From contig JAQUYE010000029.1 of assembly GCA_028691965.1 (NCBI GenBank), positions 1-33,082 on the forward strand: a stretch of 33,082 nucleotides of DNA, written 5' to 3'. The notes below the pieces were generated by a model, which had not been told where the DNA came from, searched no databases, and was given only the letters and a program-made list of their open reading frames with translations. The DNA comes from Paludibacter sp. Lineage in GTDB: Bacteria > Bacteroidota > Bacteroidia > Bacteroidales > Paludibacteraceae. Both the position numbers and the translations under genes were made by a program. Positions 15,840 to 23,632 of this stretch are shown piece after piece (the stretch's first letter is position 1; every line of letters starts with the position of its first letter).

Positions 15840-17122
15840 ACCATACGGTAAACGACATAAAGGTATTTCTGAATCAGGTTCGTAGCAAGGGCTTTTTTCA
15901 TTTGTTATCCGCCAACGTACTGATACAGATTTTCGCGTTTGCCTCTCAGCTTTTTGTTGCCGGTATTATCTCACCTGATGATTTAGGGCGAATAAAGATT
16001 ATTCAGACTTACCTGGCACTCTTTTCGATTATTGCAGGGATGGGACTTAGCTCCTCGACTCTGAAAATTTGCTCGGAAGGCAGATCTGAAGCCGAAAACC
16101 GGCGCTATTTTAATACAGCCTTTTTCTTTACACTCATAAGCTCCTCACTTTTATACCTTGTGGTGTTGATAGTTAATCACTTCGAACTACTCACCAGTGA
16201 TCAGCTGATTCGGATGTTGTTACCGCTGGGCTTGTTTCCCTTGATCACCAACTCCCTGTTTATGCTGATGATGGCCTATTTTCAGGCTGCCAGGAACATC
16301 CGGCTTTTTTCTATTCTCACCATAACAAATAAAGTAGTAGCTATTGCCGGGATTATTGTTCTTACCTGGTTGATGGGTATAAAAGGATACTATATAGCCT
16401 ACAACATTAGTTTCGTACTTATGGTTGTGGTGGCCTTTATCGCTTCGCCCCGGCTGTTTAGCAGCAAATTACTTCAACCTGAACGGGCAATGCTGAACGA
16501 ACATGTGCCCTATGCACGCTCTTCTGTTTTTGCAAATATTACTTCCGAAGCATCGTCGTACATCGATATTCTGATGATTTCATTTTTGTTGAAAGACAAT
16601 ATGGAAGAGATTGGTTATTATAGTTTTGCACTCACGCTGACGATCGCTTTACGCATTTTTCCTTCCACTGTACAACAGATCACTTTACCGTATTTTTCGG
16701 AAAAGAGTCGCGATAAAGAGACCTTTATGAACTTGTACAAACGGTATAACCGACTGCTTTATAGCGTGATAATTATAACCTTAGTTCTGTTTGTTGGTCT
16801 GGTGCCTCTTTTTATAGAATTGATTTTTAAAGGGAAGTACGAAGCTTCTGTGCCCTACCTTTACCTATTGGGGATAGGCTGGAGTATCCGGCATACAATT
16901 CAACTACGAAGCAGTGCTATATTCGGACTAGGTAAAATAGCGTACAACGGATACACCTCATTAATTACCCTGGCAGTGAACCTGCTGGTTTTTCCTGTAA
17001 TGATTCACTTTTATGGTTTTTACGGAGCTGCCTGTGCAAGCATTATTAGTGGAATAGTTACCTACCTGGGATCGGTTTATTTTTTCCGAAGAGCAATAGC
17101 CAAAACAAAATGGGAGGAGTAA
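15836..17122 (+). CDS. Polysaccharide flippase-like MOP-superfamily transporter
   Basis: A 428-residue integral membrane protein with about 12 hydrophobic helices spread over the whole length, of the Wzx/PST type: the N-terminal part has FASQLFVAGIISPDDLGRIK, with later loops carrying Arg/Lys-rich turns. Such proteins flip undecaprenyl-linked oligosaccharides across the inner membrane. The ATG overlaps the glycosyltransferase stop. Only one glycosyltransferase accompanies it and there is no polymerase or chain-length gene, so this is a minimal or split cluster rather than a complete capsule locus. A hairpin overlaps the stop codon. Confidence 0.85.
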   Translation: MNHTVNDIKVFLNQVRSKGFFHLLSANVLIQIFAFASQLFVAGIISPDDLGRIKIIQTYLALFSIIAGMGLSSSTLKICSEGRSEAENRRYFNTAFFFTLISSSLLYLVVLIVNHFELLTSDQLIRMLLPLGLFPLITNSLFMLMMAYFQAARNIRLFSILTITNKVVAIAGIIVLTWLMGIKGYYIAYNISFVLMVVVAFIASPRLFSSKLLQPERAMLNEHVPYARSSVFANITSEASSYIDILMISFLLKDNMEEIGYYSFALTLTIALRIFPSTVQQITLPYFSEKSRDKETFMNLYKRYNRLLYSVIIITLVLFVGLVPLFIELIFKGKYEASVPYLYLLGIGWSIRHTIQLRSSAIFGLGKIAYNGYTSLITLAVNLLVFPVMIHFYGFYGAACASIISGIVTYLGSVYFFRRAIAKTKWEE

Positions 17123-17140
17123 GCCACGGCTACTCCCCCC
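17112..17140. terminator. Hairpin between convergent flippase and ddh genes
   Basis: GGGAGGAGTAAGCC and GGCTACTCCCCCC fold into a GC-rich stem with a bulge, over the flippase stop at 17120-17122 and 25 bp after the ddh stop. On the minus strand it is followed by a loose T-rich run (ATTTTGTTTT); on the plus strand there is no T-tract. It may terminate ddh better than the flippase gene. Confidence 0.45.
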
Positions 17141-17164
17141 ATATCTAAGTTAGTAAATGGTATA

Positions 17165-18067
17165 CTATACCAGTCTTCTTATTAAGTCTTCCTTTTCTCC
17201 AACGAGCATATCAATCAACGGAATTTCAATCATCGTGTAAGCACCCGGGCGCGACTTTACTGTAGCACGTGCGCAGGAAACTAAAATCTGGCCGGTCAAT
17301 GCCGGATTGTTTATTTTCATATTGAATTCAAACAATTGATTGTAGGTAATACCTGAAACCCCTTTACGAACCAGGTTAACGCCATGTCCCATGTCAATCA
17401 GGTTGTTCACATCAGCTACCTGTGTAACATGTGTTTCGTCGTGCACAAAGTAGGCATCTGCTTTAATGGCATTGGCTACTTCATCAAATTGATGTCCCTC
17501 TTCTACTTCGATATATACCATTCGACGGTGAATACCTGTGCCGGTAGGAATAGTCATTGATAAAGCCTTTTTAACGCCGGGTATCGCTTTTACAGCAACA
17601 GTATGTCCCATACTCATACCAGGACCGAAATTGGTATAAGTAATACCTTTAGGAGCCATCGACTCCAGTAAAGCGCGTACCATAGAATCGCTTCCCGGAT
17701 CCCATCCGGCCGAAATAATGGCTACAGCATTATTTGCCTGAGCAACCGGTTCGAGTTCCTGACGAAGCTCCCAGATAGAACTGTGTATATCGTAACTATC
17801 AACCGTGTTAATTCCTAATGCCAGCATTTCTTTAGCTACTTCCGGTACTTTACGGGATGGAGAACATAAAACAGCTACCTGTACATCCTTTACTTTTTTG
17901 ATATCATCAACTACTAAAATATCATTCAGTTCCGGTGGAGTGTTACCCAGCGAAGCTTTACGACGTACAACTGCTGCTACTTCAAAATCGGGTGCCGATT
18001 GCAATGCTTCCAGTACTGCTTTACCGATATTGCCATATCCTACGATGGCAGCGCGAATCTTTTTCAT
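17165..18067 (-). CDS. ddh: meso-Diaminopimelate D-dehydrogenase
   Basis: A 300-residue NADPH-dependent enzyme that converts tetrahydrodipicolinate and ammonia to meso-diaminopimelate in one step. The N-terminal Rossmann motif is IVGYGNIGKAV (8-18); then AAVVRRKAS, VAVLCSPSRKVPEVA, the substrate region SAGWDPGSDSMVRALLE, and FGPGMSMGHTVAVKAIPGVK. The frame continues upstream to 18136, but the family starts at MKKIRAAIVGYG, so the ATG at 18065-18067 is used. A -7-like TACCTTTG (minus strand, 18105-18112) is 37 bp upstream. It stands alone between convergent and unrelated genes. With dapL also present, the organism has two routes to DAP. Confidence 0.93.
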   Translation of the reverse strand: MKKIRAAIVGYGNIGKAVLEALQSAPDFEVAAVVRRKASLGNTPPELNDILVVDDIKKVKDVQVAVLCSPSRKVPEVAKEMLALGINTVDSYDIHSSIWELRQELEPVAQANNAVAIISAGWDPGSDSMVRALLESMAPKGITYTNFGPGMSMGHTVAVKAIPGVKKALSMTIPTGTGIHRRMVYIEVEEGHQFDEVANAIKADAYFVHDETHVTQVADVNNLIDMGHGVNLVRKGVSGITYNQLFEFNMKINNPALTGQILVSCARATVKSRPGAYTMIEIPLIDMLVGEKEDLIRRLV

Positions 18068-18104
18068 TCTGTTTTTTAGTTTATTTGTTTCCTGTTTCGG
18101 GTTA

Positions 18105-18112
18105 CAAAGGTA
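18105..18112 (-). promoter_or_regulatory. -7 box of ddh
   Basis: TACCTTTG on the minus strand fits TAnnTTTG and lies 37 bp before the chosen ATG. About 21 nt further up is ATTG (18134-18137 read on minus), one base off the TTTG -33 box. Confidence 0.4.
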
Positions 18113-18286
18113 GCAAATAGAGCGGGGATGACCCAATCAGTCAGCCAAAATGATTTAATCGAGCCCGAAGATATTGCAAACTGAAAGGGATAAGGGTGAT
18201 ATTTTTTAAAACTATAATCGAATAATTAAATCTACCTTTCTAATTATAAGTCTGCTAGTTATAAAAAAATAAAAACATATTCCGGC

Positions 18287-20110
18287 CTATAATAGCTTTT
18301 TAATCAAATCGGGACGATTGATACGGTGTAAGGTTTTATAGATTTCTTTTTTGTACTCCGGTTTATACCAGAAGAAAAACTGCCTTTGTTCCAGCTTTTC
18401 CAGTTTGGTACGGGGAGTGTACATTGGTTCGAGTGTATAGGGATGATAGCCCGAATAATAAATTTCCGTAGCTACCGTCATAGGTGTCGGTGTAAAGTCC
18501 TGCACCTGCTCGAGCTTAAAATCAAGGTTCTTTGTGCGAATAGCAAGATCGGCCATATCTTCGGGACCACAAGCAGGGTGACTGGAAATGAAATACGGTA
18601 TTAATTGCTGGTTTTTTCCGGTTTCACGATTAATGCGGTCGAACTGTTCCTTAAACTTGTAAAAATAATCGAAGGAAGGCTTTCGCATTACCTTCAGCAC
18701 CTGATCAGAAGTATGTTCAGGTGCAATCTTTAACCGACCCGAGACATGTTTTGTTATCAGCTCCCGGGTGTATTCTACGTGCGATTGATTAGCCTTTTCA
18801 TCTTTCGTATCGGTAAGCATAATATCATAGCGGATACCGCTACCAACGAACGATTTTTTTATACCCGGCAGTTTATCCACCGAACGATAGATATCAATCA
18901 GTGGGGTGTGATCGGTACTAAGATTAAAACATACTTTCGGGAAGATACAGGAAGGTCGTTTACACTGCTTGCAAATCTCCATGTCCTTACCACGCATCTC
19001 GTACATATTAGCCGAAGGACCTCCCAGATCACTAAGATAGCCTTTGAAATCGGGCATCCTGGTGATTTCTTTTACTTCGTTAAGGATAGACTCTTTCGAG
19101 CGTGACACTATAAACTTTCCCTGATGAGCTGAGATTGTGCAGAACGCACATCCACCAAAACAACCTCTATGAAGATTTACCGAGAACTTAATCATCTCGT
19201 AGGCAGGGATCTTTTTATTCTTGTACTTGGGGTGTGGCAAGCGGGTATAGGGTAAGTCAAACGACGCATCCAACTCGCCCTGACTAAGAGGTTGGAAGGG
19301 CGGATTGACAACAATAAATCGATTGCCGGTTTGTTGCACCAGTCTATCAGCATTGTAGCGATTGGATTCAACTTCAATATGTTTGAAGTTGGAAGCATAG
19401 AGCTTTTTATCTTTCAGGCAGGTATCATGATCTACCAGCGTTTTCGTTTTCCATTTCGTATGTTCAGGAACCTCTTTGGTGAGGTAGGATGTTTGTGGAA
19501 TATCGGTCAGTTCTTTCAGGGATTTTCCCTTTTCCAGTTCGCTGAGAATCGCTAAAAGTGGCTTCTCCCCCATCCCGTATACCAGCAAATCGGCGTTGGT
19601 ACCCAATAAGATGCCCGGCATTAGTTTATCCGACCAATAGTCGTAGTGAGTGAACCGGCGTAACGAAGCCTCAATACCACCCAACAGTATAGGTACATCC
19701 GGAAATAGTTTTTTCAGGGTATTACAATATACTATTGATGCATAATCGGGTCGGAAGTGAGGTTTTCCATCGGGCGAATAGGCATCGTCGGAACGTAAGC
19801 GTTTATTAGCAGTATAATGATTCACCATCGAGTCCATATTGCCGGCAGTAACGGCAAAAAACAAACGGGGGCGACCAAATTTCTTAAAATCGCGGAGGTC
19901 ATCCTGCCAGTTCGGCTGAGGAACGATAGCAACTTTTAATCCCTGAGCTTCCATCATTCTACCAATTACAGCGGCACCGAAGGAGGGATGATCAATATAG
20001 GCATCGCCCGAAAAGAGGACGACATCAAGTTGATCCCATCCACGTAAATCGGTTTCCTTTTTAGTAGTTGGTAAAAAATCAGTCAGTTGGTATTCGCGGG
20101 GATTAATCAT
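18287..20110 (-). CDS. YgiQ family radical SAM protein
   Basis: A 607-residue radical-SAM protein of the YgiQ family. The N-terminal region has LDVVLFSGDAYIDHPSFGAA and VTAGNMDSMVNHYTANKR, a cobalamin-binding-like fold seen in related radical-SAM enzymes. The [4Fe-4S] motif is HRGCFGGCAFC with Cys 317, 321 and 324, and a second Cys-rich patch EICKQCKRPSCIFPKVC follows. The substrate of YgiQ is not known. The start at 20110 is 6 nt after the gmk stop, so the two are cotranscribed. About 220 bp of AT-rich sequence without a clear terminator follow. Length and motifs are intact. Confidence 0.9.
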   Translation of the reverse strand: MINPREYQLTDFLPTTKKETDLRGWDQLDVVLFSGDAYIDHPSFGAAVIGRMMEAQGLKVAIVPQPNWQDDLRDFKKFGRPRLFFAVTAGNMDSMVNHYTANKRLRSDDAYSPDGKPHFRPDYASIVYCNTLKKLFPDVPILLGGIEASLRRFTHYDYWSDKLMPGILLGTNADLLVYGMGEKPLLAILSELEKGKSLKELTDIPQTSYLTKEVPEHTKWKTKTLVDHDTCLKDKKLYASNFKHIEVESNRYNADRLVQQTGNRFIVVNPPFQPLSQGELDASFDLPYTRLPHPKYKNKKIPAYEMIKFSVNLHRGCFGGCAFCTISAHQGKFIVSRSKESILNEVKEITRMPDFKGYLSDLGGPSANMYEMRGKDMEICKQCKRPSCIFPKVCFNLSTDHTPLIDIYRSVDKLPGIKKSFVGSGIRYDIMLTDTKDEKANQSHVEYTRELITKHVSGRLKIAPEHTSDQVLKVMRKPSFDYFYKFKEQFDRINRETGKNQQLIPYFISSHPACGPEDMADLAIRTKNLDFKLEQVQDFTPTPMTVATEIYYSGYHPYTLEPMYTPRTKLEKLEQRQFFFWYKPEYKKEIYKTLHRINRPDLIKKLL

Positions 20111-20116
20111 GCTTTC

Positions 20117-20680
20117 TTACTTAATAAACTTCTGAATCACTGCTTCTGCTTGTTCTTTTGCTTTTTCAAGGTCATCGTTAACGATGGTGAGGTCAAACTG
20201 CGGGGCAAACGATAGTTCATATTCTGCCTTTGCTACCCGCAAATCAATCATTTCGGGACTATCGGTGCCACGATTGGTCAGACGGTTACGTAGTTCGTCA
20301 ATTCCCGGAGGAGCAATAAAAACAAGCAATGCGCGATCGCCGAACTGTTTCTTTATATTCAGTCCACCTATAACATCCACATCGAAAATAATGTTCTTAC
20401 CCTTTGCTCCAATACGTTCTACCTCACTGCGTAAGGTACCGTAATAACAATCCTTATAAACTTCCTCGTATTCAATAAATTCGTTATTAGCAATTCGGGC
20501 ACGAAAATCATCAGGAGTCAGAAAGTAATATTCCACACCGTTCTGTTCCGTACCACGGGGAGCCCTGCTGGTAGCAGAAATGGAGAACTCCAGTTCCAAT
20601 CCTTTTTTAATAAGATGATTAACAATCGTACTTTTACCTGCACCTGAAGGAGCTGAAAAGATAATCAGTTTGGCAGCCAT
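20117..20680 (-). CDS. gmk: Guanylate kinase
   Basis: A 187-residue guanylate kinase (GMP + ATP to GDP + ADP). It has the P-loop FSAPSGAGKSTI (8-19), the GMP-binding region SATSRAPRGTEQNGVEYYFL, and IDVDVIGGLNIKKQF in place of the usual DVDVQGA. Essential housekeeping gene. Its ATG is only 26 nt downstream of the end of rnpB, leaving no room for a complete separate promoter; expression by readthrough from rnpB, or from a promoter inside rnpB, is likely. In many bacteria gmk follows yicC directly; here yicC is ~2 kb away in the opposite orientation. Confidence 0.95.
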   Translation of the reverse strand: MAAKLIIFSAPSGAGKSTIVNHLIKKGLELEFSISATSRAPRGTEQNGVEYYFLTPDDFRARIANNEFIEYEEVYKDCYYGTLRSEVERIGAKGKNIIFDVDVIGGLNIKKQFGDRALLVFIAPPGIDELRNRLTNRGTDSPEMIDLRVAKAEYELSFAPQFDLTIVNDDLEKAKEQAEAVIQKFIK

Positions 20681-20706
20681 AACATTGATTTATGTAGAGT
20701 TAAAAA

Positions 20707-21067
20707 AAAACAGTAGTCCTGTAAGCCGGGTTCTGTACCCTGATTACTCAGGGTGTTCGTCATTTATCTTGGACAAATGTCACCATTTGCCTCCAGCAAT
20801 CTACCCCCCGGCATCGGACGGGCCGTCCTACTGCGCCGGTATACATGATCTTGCAACCCATATGGTGTACGGCCGGCTATGTTACCATAACCGCCGGTAG
20901 GCTCTTACCCCACCTTTTCACCCTTACCTTCCCGCAGGAAGGCGGTTTTTCTCTGTTACACTACACTGCCCTCACGAACAGCTTCCCGTTAGGAAGTATG
21001 GTGCCCTGTGTTGCCCGGACTTTCCTCCCCGTTACAAGAACGGAGCGACAAACCGGACTACTGTTTT
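20707..21067 (-). ncRNA. rnpB: RNase P RNA (bacterial type A)
   Basis: Read on the minus strand this is the catalytic RNA that matures tRNA 5' ends. The P1 helix pairs GGACTACTG-type sequences at the two ends (20707-20719 with 21055-21067). The 5' universal core reads GGGGAGGAAAGTCCGGGCA, and the 3' core reads ACAGAACCCGGCTTACAG, which holds the tRNA-CCA-pairing and P4 strand. A GGTAAGGGTGAAAAGGTG stretch and a GTAAGAG-like conserved core lie between. About 361 nt, normal for type A. A run of nine T directly follows the 3' P1 strand (20702-20710), so P1 plus the T-run can act as its terminator. Open frames across this region are meaningless. Confidence 0.97.
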
Positions 21068-21073
21068 GAGGGG

Positions 21074-21105
21074 CAAAGATACAACAAAATCAGCTTACCC
21101 GAAAA
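21074..21105 (-). promoter_or_regulatory. rnpB promoter
   Basis: TATCTTTG on the minus strand (21074-21081) fits TAnnTTTG and ends 7 nt before the first paired base of rnpB, exactly where a start site should be. The -33 position (21101-21105) holds TTTC, one base off TTTG, with the expected spacing. It lies partly inside the loop of the trpB2 terminator hairpin. Confidence 0.65.
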
Positions 21106-21129
21106 AAATCTTCTTTCAGGGTAAGCTGA
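21090..21129 (-). terminator. Hairpin after trpB2
   Basis: TCAGCTTACCC and GGGTAAGCTGA form a perfect 11-bp stem around an 18-nt loop, 27 bp after the trpB2 stop; the minus-strand continuation ATTTTG is a weak T-tract. It probably ends trpB2 transcription before rnpB begins. Confidence 0.6.
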
Positions 21130-21155
21130 CTATATATATAAGAGCTAATCCGGGA

Positions 21156-22520
21156 TTATACTAACTGATCCAGTTTAGCTACATTCTTATCGATATCATC
21201 CTGTGAAAGTGAATAGTTAACAAGATCACCTGCCAGGAACTGGTCGTATGATGCCATGTCCACCAATCCGTGACCCGATAGATTAAACAGAATAACTTTC
21301 TTTTTACCTTCTTCCTTAGCTTGTTTGGCTTCGCGGATAGCTGCTGCAATTGCGTGAGCCGACTCAGGAGCAGGCATAATTCCTTCGGTCTGAGCAAATA
21401 AAACGCCTGCTTCGAAGGATTCAAGTTGTTGTATATCCACAGCTTCAATAAAGTTATCCTTGAGGAGCTGACTTACCAGCATTCCGGCACCATGATACCG
21501 TAAGCCACCGGCATGGATGTGAGCAGGAGCAAAATCATGCCCTAAGGTATACATTGGAATCAGCGGAGTATACCCTGCTTCATCGCCAAAGTCGTAATGG
21601 AACTTACCCCGGGTAAGTTTCGGACAGGAAGCCGGTTCGGCGGATACAAAACGGGTTGTAGCCTTACCCTGGAAATTATGCCGCAGGAAGGGGAAGGAAA
21701 TACCGGAGAAGTTAGATCCACCACCGAAGCAACCGATAACCACATCGGGATATTCTTCTGCCATGGCCATTTGCTTTTCGGCTTCCAGTCCGATAATGGT
21801 TTGGTGTAAAGACACATGATTCAACACACTACCAAGCGTATATTTACAATTGGGAGTACTCATGGCCAACTCAATAGCCTCCGAGATAGCCGTACCTAAA
21901 CTACCCTGATAGTTCGGGTGATCCGTGATTATTTTTCGACCAGCTTTTGTCGACATGGAAGGTGACGGTATTACCTGTGCACCCCAGGCCTGCATCAGCG
22001 AACGACGATAGGGCTTTTGTTCGTAACTGATCTTTACCATATATACAGCCAGTTCGATACCAAACATTTTGGAAGCTAAGGCCATAGCAGTACCCCACTG
22101 TCCGGCACCGGTTTCGGTAGTCAGGTTGGTAATCCCCTCCATCTTGTTGTAGTACACCTGAGCAATAGCCGAATTCAGTTTGTGTGAACCTACCGGACTA
22201 ACACTTTCGTTTTTGAAATAAATGTGAGCCGGTGTGTCAAGCGCTTTTTCCAAATTATAAGCACGCACCAGTGGAGTCGGACGATAGATTTTATATTTTT
22301 CATATACTTCTTCGGGTATATCAATCCATGCATCTTTTGTATTTGTTTCCTGATCGACCAGTCCTTTTGCAAATAAAGGATACCAATCTTCCGGCTTCGT
22401 GGGTTGTTTAGTCCCCGGATGTAAAGCCGGCATAGGTTTATTGGGCATTTCAGCAAGGATATTATACCATTGAGTAGGCATCTCTTTTTCAGAGAGCATA
22501 AACCGTTTTTGTTTTTCCAT
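21156..22520 (-). CDS. trpB2: TrpB2-type tryptophan synthase beta-like protein
   Basis: A 454-residue PLP enzyme of the TrpB2 group, longer than TrpB1 (~400) by an N-terminal extension (NKPMPALHPGTKQPTKPEDW). PLP lysine 114 is in NESVSPVGSHKLNSAIA; then TETGAGQWGTAMALA, the phosphate-binding GCFGGGSNFSG, and the C-terminal FNLSGHGLVDM. TrpB2 enzymes make tryptophan from indole and serine and usually do not need TrpA; physiological indole salvage is inferred. No other trp gene is nearby, so it is an orphan copy, typical for TrpB2. ATG at 22518-22520; a TACTTTTG -7-like box is at 22558-22565 (minus). Confidence 0.92.
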   Translation of the reverse strand: MEKQKRFMLSEKEMPTQWYNILAEMPNKPMPALHPGTKQPTKPEDWYPLFAKGLVDQETNTKDAWIDIPEEVYEKYKIYRPTPLVRAYNLEKALDTPAHIYFKNESVSPVGSHKLNSAIAQVYYNKMEGITNLTTETGAGQWGTAMALASKMFGIELAVYMVKISYEQKPYRRSLMQAWGAQVIPSPSMSTKAGRKIITDHPNYQGSLGTAISEAIELAMSTPNCKYTLGSVLNHVSLHQTIIGLEAEKQMAMAEEYPDVVIGCFGGGSNFSGISFPFLRHNFQGKATTRFVSAEPASCPKLTRGKFHYDFGDEAGYTPLIPMYTLGHDFAPAHIHAGGLRYHGAGMLVSQLLKDNFIEAVDIQQLESFEAGVLFAQTEGIMPAPESAHAIAAAIREAKQAKEEGKKKVILFNLSGHGLVDMASYDQFLAGDLVNYSLSQDDIDKNVAKLDQLV

Positions 22521-22557
22521 GAGTGCTTAAAATTAGAACGTATAATTGAATTAGATG

Positions 22558-22565
22558 CAAAAGTA
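22558..22565 (-). promoter_or_regulatory. -7 box of trpB2
   Basis: TACTTTTG on the minus strand fits TAnnTTTG, 37 bp before the trpB2 ATG. No TTTG is found at the -33 distance. Confidence 0.4.
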
Positions 22566-22689
22566 ATAAAAGCTGTCGTAAATTTAAAATATTTCAGGGT
22601 AATAAATTAATACTTTAAAACATTTACTGCCAGATAGCTTTTAATCTCTCATGATTAAGCTTGTTTATGCTGTTTTCAATAAAAATGAG

Positions 22690-22697
22690 TAATTTTG
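22690..22697 (+). promoter_or_regulatory. -7 box of yicC
   Basis: TAATTTTG fits TAnnTTTG and ends 17 bp before the ATG at 22715, which would give a very short leader. The -33 box is not evident. It supports the internal start of yicC over the upstream ATG at 22661. Confidence 0.35.
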
Positions 22698-22714
22698 CGG
22701 ATAAAAACAAAATC

Positions 22715-23590
22715 ATGGTACAATCGATGACCGGCTTCGGGAAAGCCACAGGAGAATTCAACGGAAAGAAGTTAGTGGTTGAAGTAAAATCACTTAACAG
22801 TAAACAACTGGATATTTCCACCCGGATTGTAGGTACCTACAGGGATAAAGAGATTGAAATCAGGAATGAATTATCTCAGGCCCTGGAACGGGGAAAGATA
22901 GATCTTGCACTTTATATGGAGAATTCAGGAAAGGAAAGTGCAACACAGATTAACCCCGCATTGTTTGAATCCTATTACCTTCAGATTAAAAGCCTTGCCG
23001 AACAACATTCGATGGAAATTCCTACGAATTGGTTTGAAATTATACTTCGTTTACCGGATGTAATGAAAACAGAAACATCCGAATTAGACGAAAATGAATG
23101 GAAGCAGGTTAAGGAACTCCTGACTACTGCCATTGCACAATTAAAGGAATACCGAGAGCAGGAAGGGAAATCGCTGGAACAGGTATTCAGACAACGTATA
23201 GAGGATATACGCAATTTATTGAAAGAGATTGAGCCATTCGAGGCCGAACGAATTGAGAAAATAAAAGCCCGTCTGGAAGAAAACTTACAGAATATCTCTG
23301 ACAAATTTGACTACAACACGAATCGTTTGGAGCAGGAATTAATCTTCTACATCGAGAAACTGGATGTAAATGAAGAAAAAGTCCGCCTGCGTGCACATCT
23401 TGATTATTTCATTCAAATTATGGAATCGGAAACATCACCCGGTAAGAAGTTAGGATTTATCGCTCAGGAAATGGGACGCGAAATCAATACGCTGGGGTCG
23501 AAATCGAATCATTCGGAAATGCAGAAAATTGTTGTATTGATGAAAGATAATCTTGAACAGATTAAGGAGCAGGTACTGAATGTATTGTAA
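22715..23590 (+). CDS. yicC: YicC family endoribonuclease-like protein
   Basis: A 291-residue YicC protein: the start MVQSMTGFGKATGEFNGKKL and VEVKSLNSKQLDIS are the family's N-terminal signature; the C-terminal DUF1732 part has VRLRAHLDYFIQIMESETSP and KKLGFIAQEMGREINTLGSK. Relatives are stress-linked endoribonucleases acting on small RNAs; activity here is by family. The frame opens earlier at 22661, but the family start is the ATG at 22715. It heads a plus-strand run with yihY (42 bp further) and coaE. It is unlinked from its usual partner gmk. Confidence 0.93.
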   Translation: MVQSMTGFGKATGEFNGKKLVVEVKSLNSKQLDISTRIVGTYRDKEIEIRNELSQALERGKIDLALYMENSGKESATQINPALFESYYLQIKSLAEQHSMEIPTNWFEIILRLPDVMKTETSELDENEWKQVKELLTTAIAQLKEYREQEGKSLEQVFRQRIEDIRNLLKEIEPFEAERIEKIKARLEENLQNISDKFDYNTNRLEQELIFYIEKLDVNEEKVRLRAHLDYFIQIMESETSPGKKLGFIAQEMGREINTLGSKSNHSEMQKIVVLMKDNLEQIKEQVLNVL

Positions 23591-23632
23591 AGATACTGTA
23601 CCGGTTTATTAACTTTAATGCGGCATGCAATC

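Noticed and set aside
20670-21069. Short plus-strand reading frames over the RNase P region
   Set aside because: They lie antisense to rnpB, whose conserved cores and P1 helix explain the sequence.
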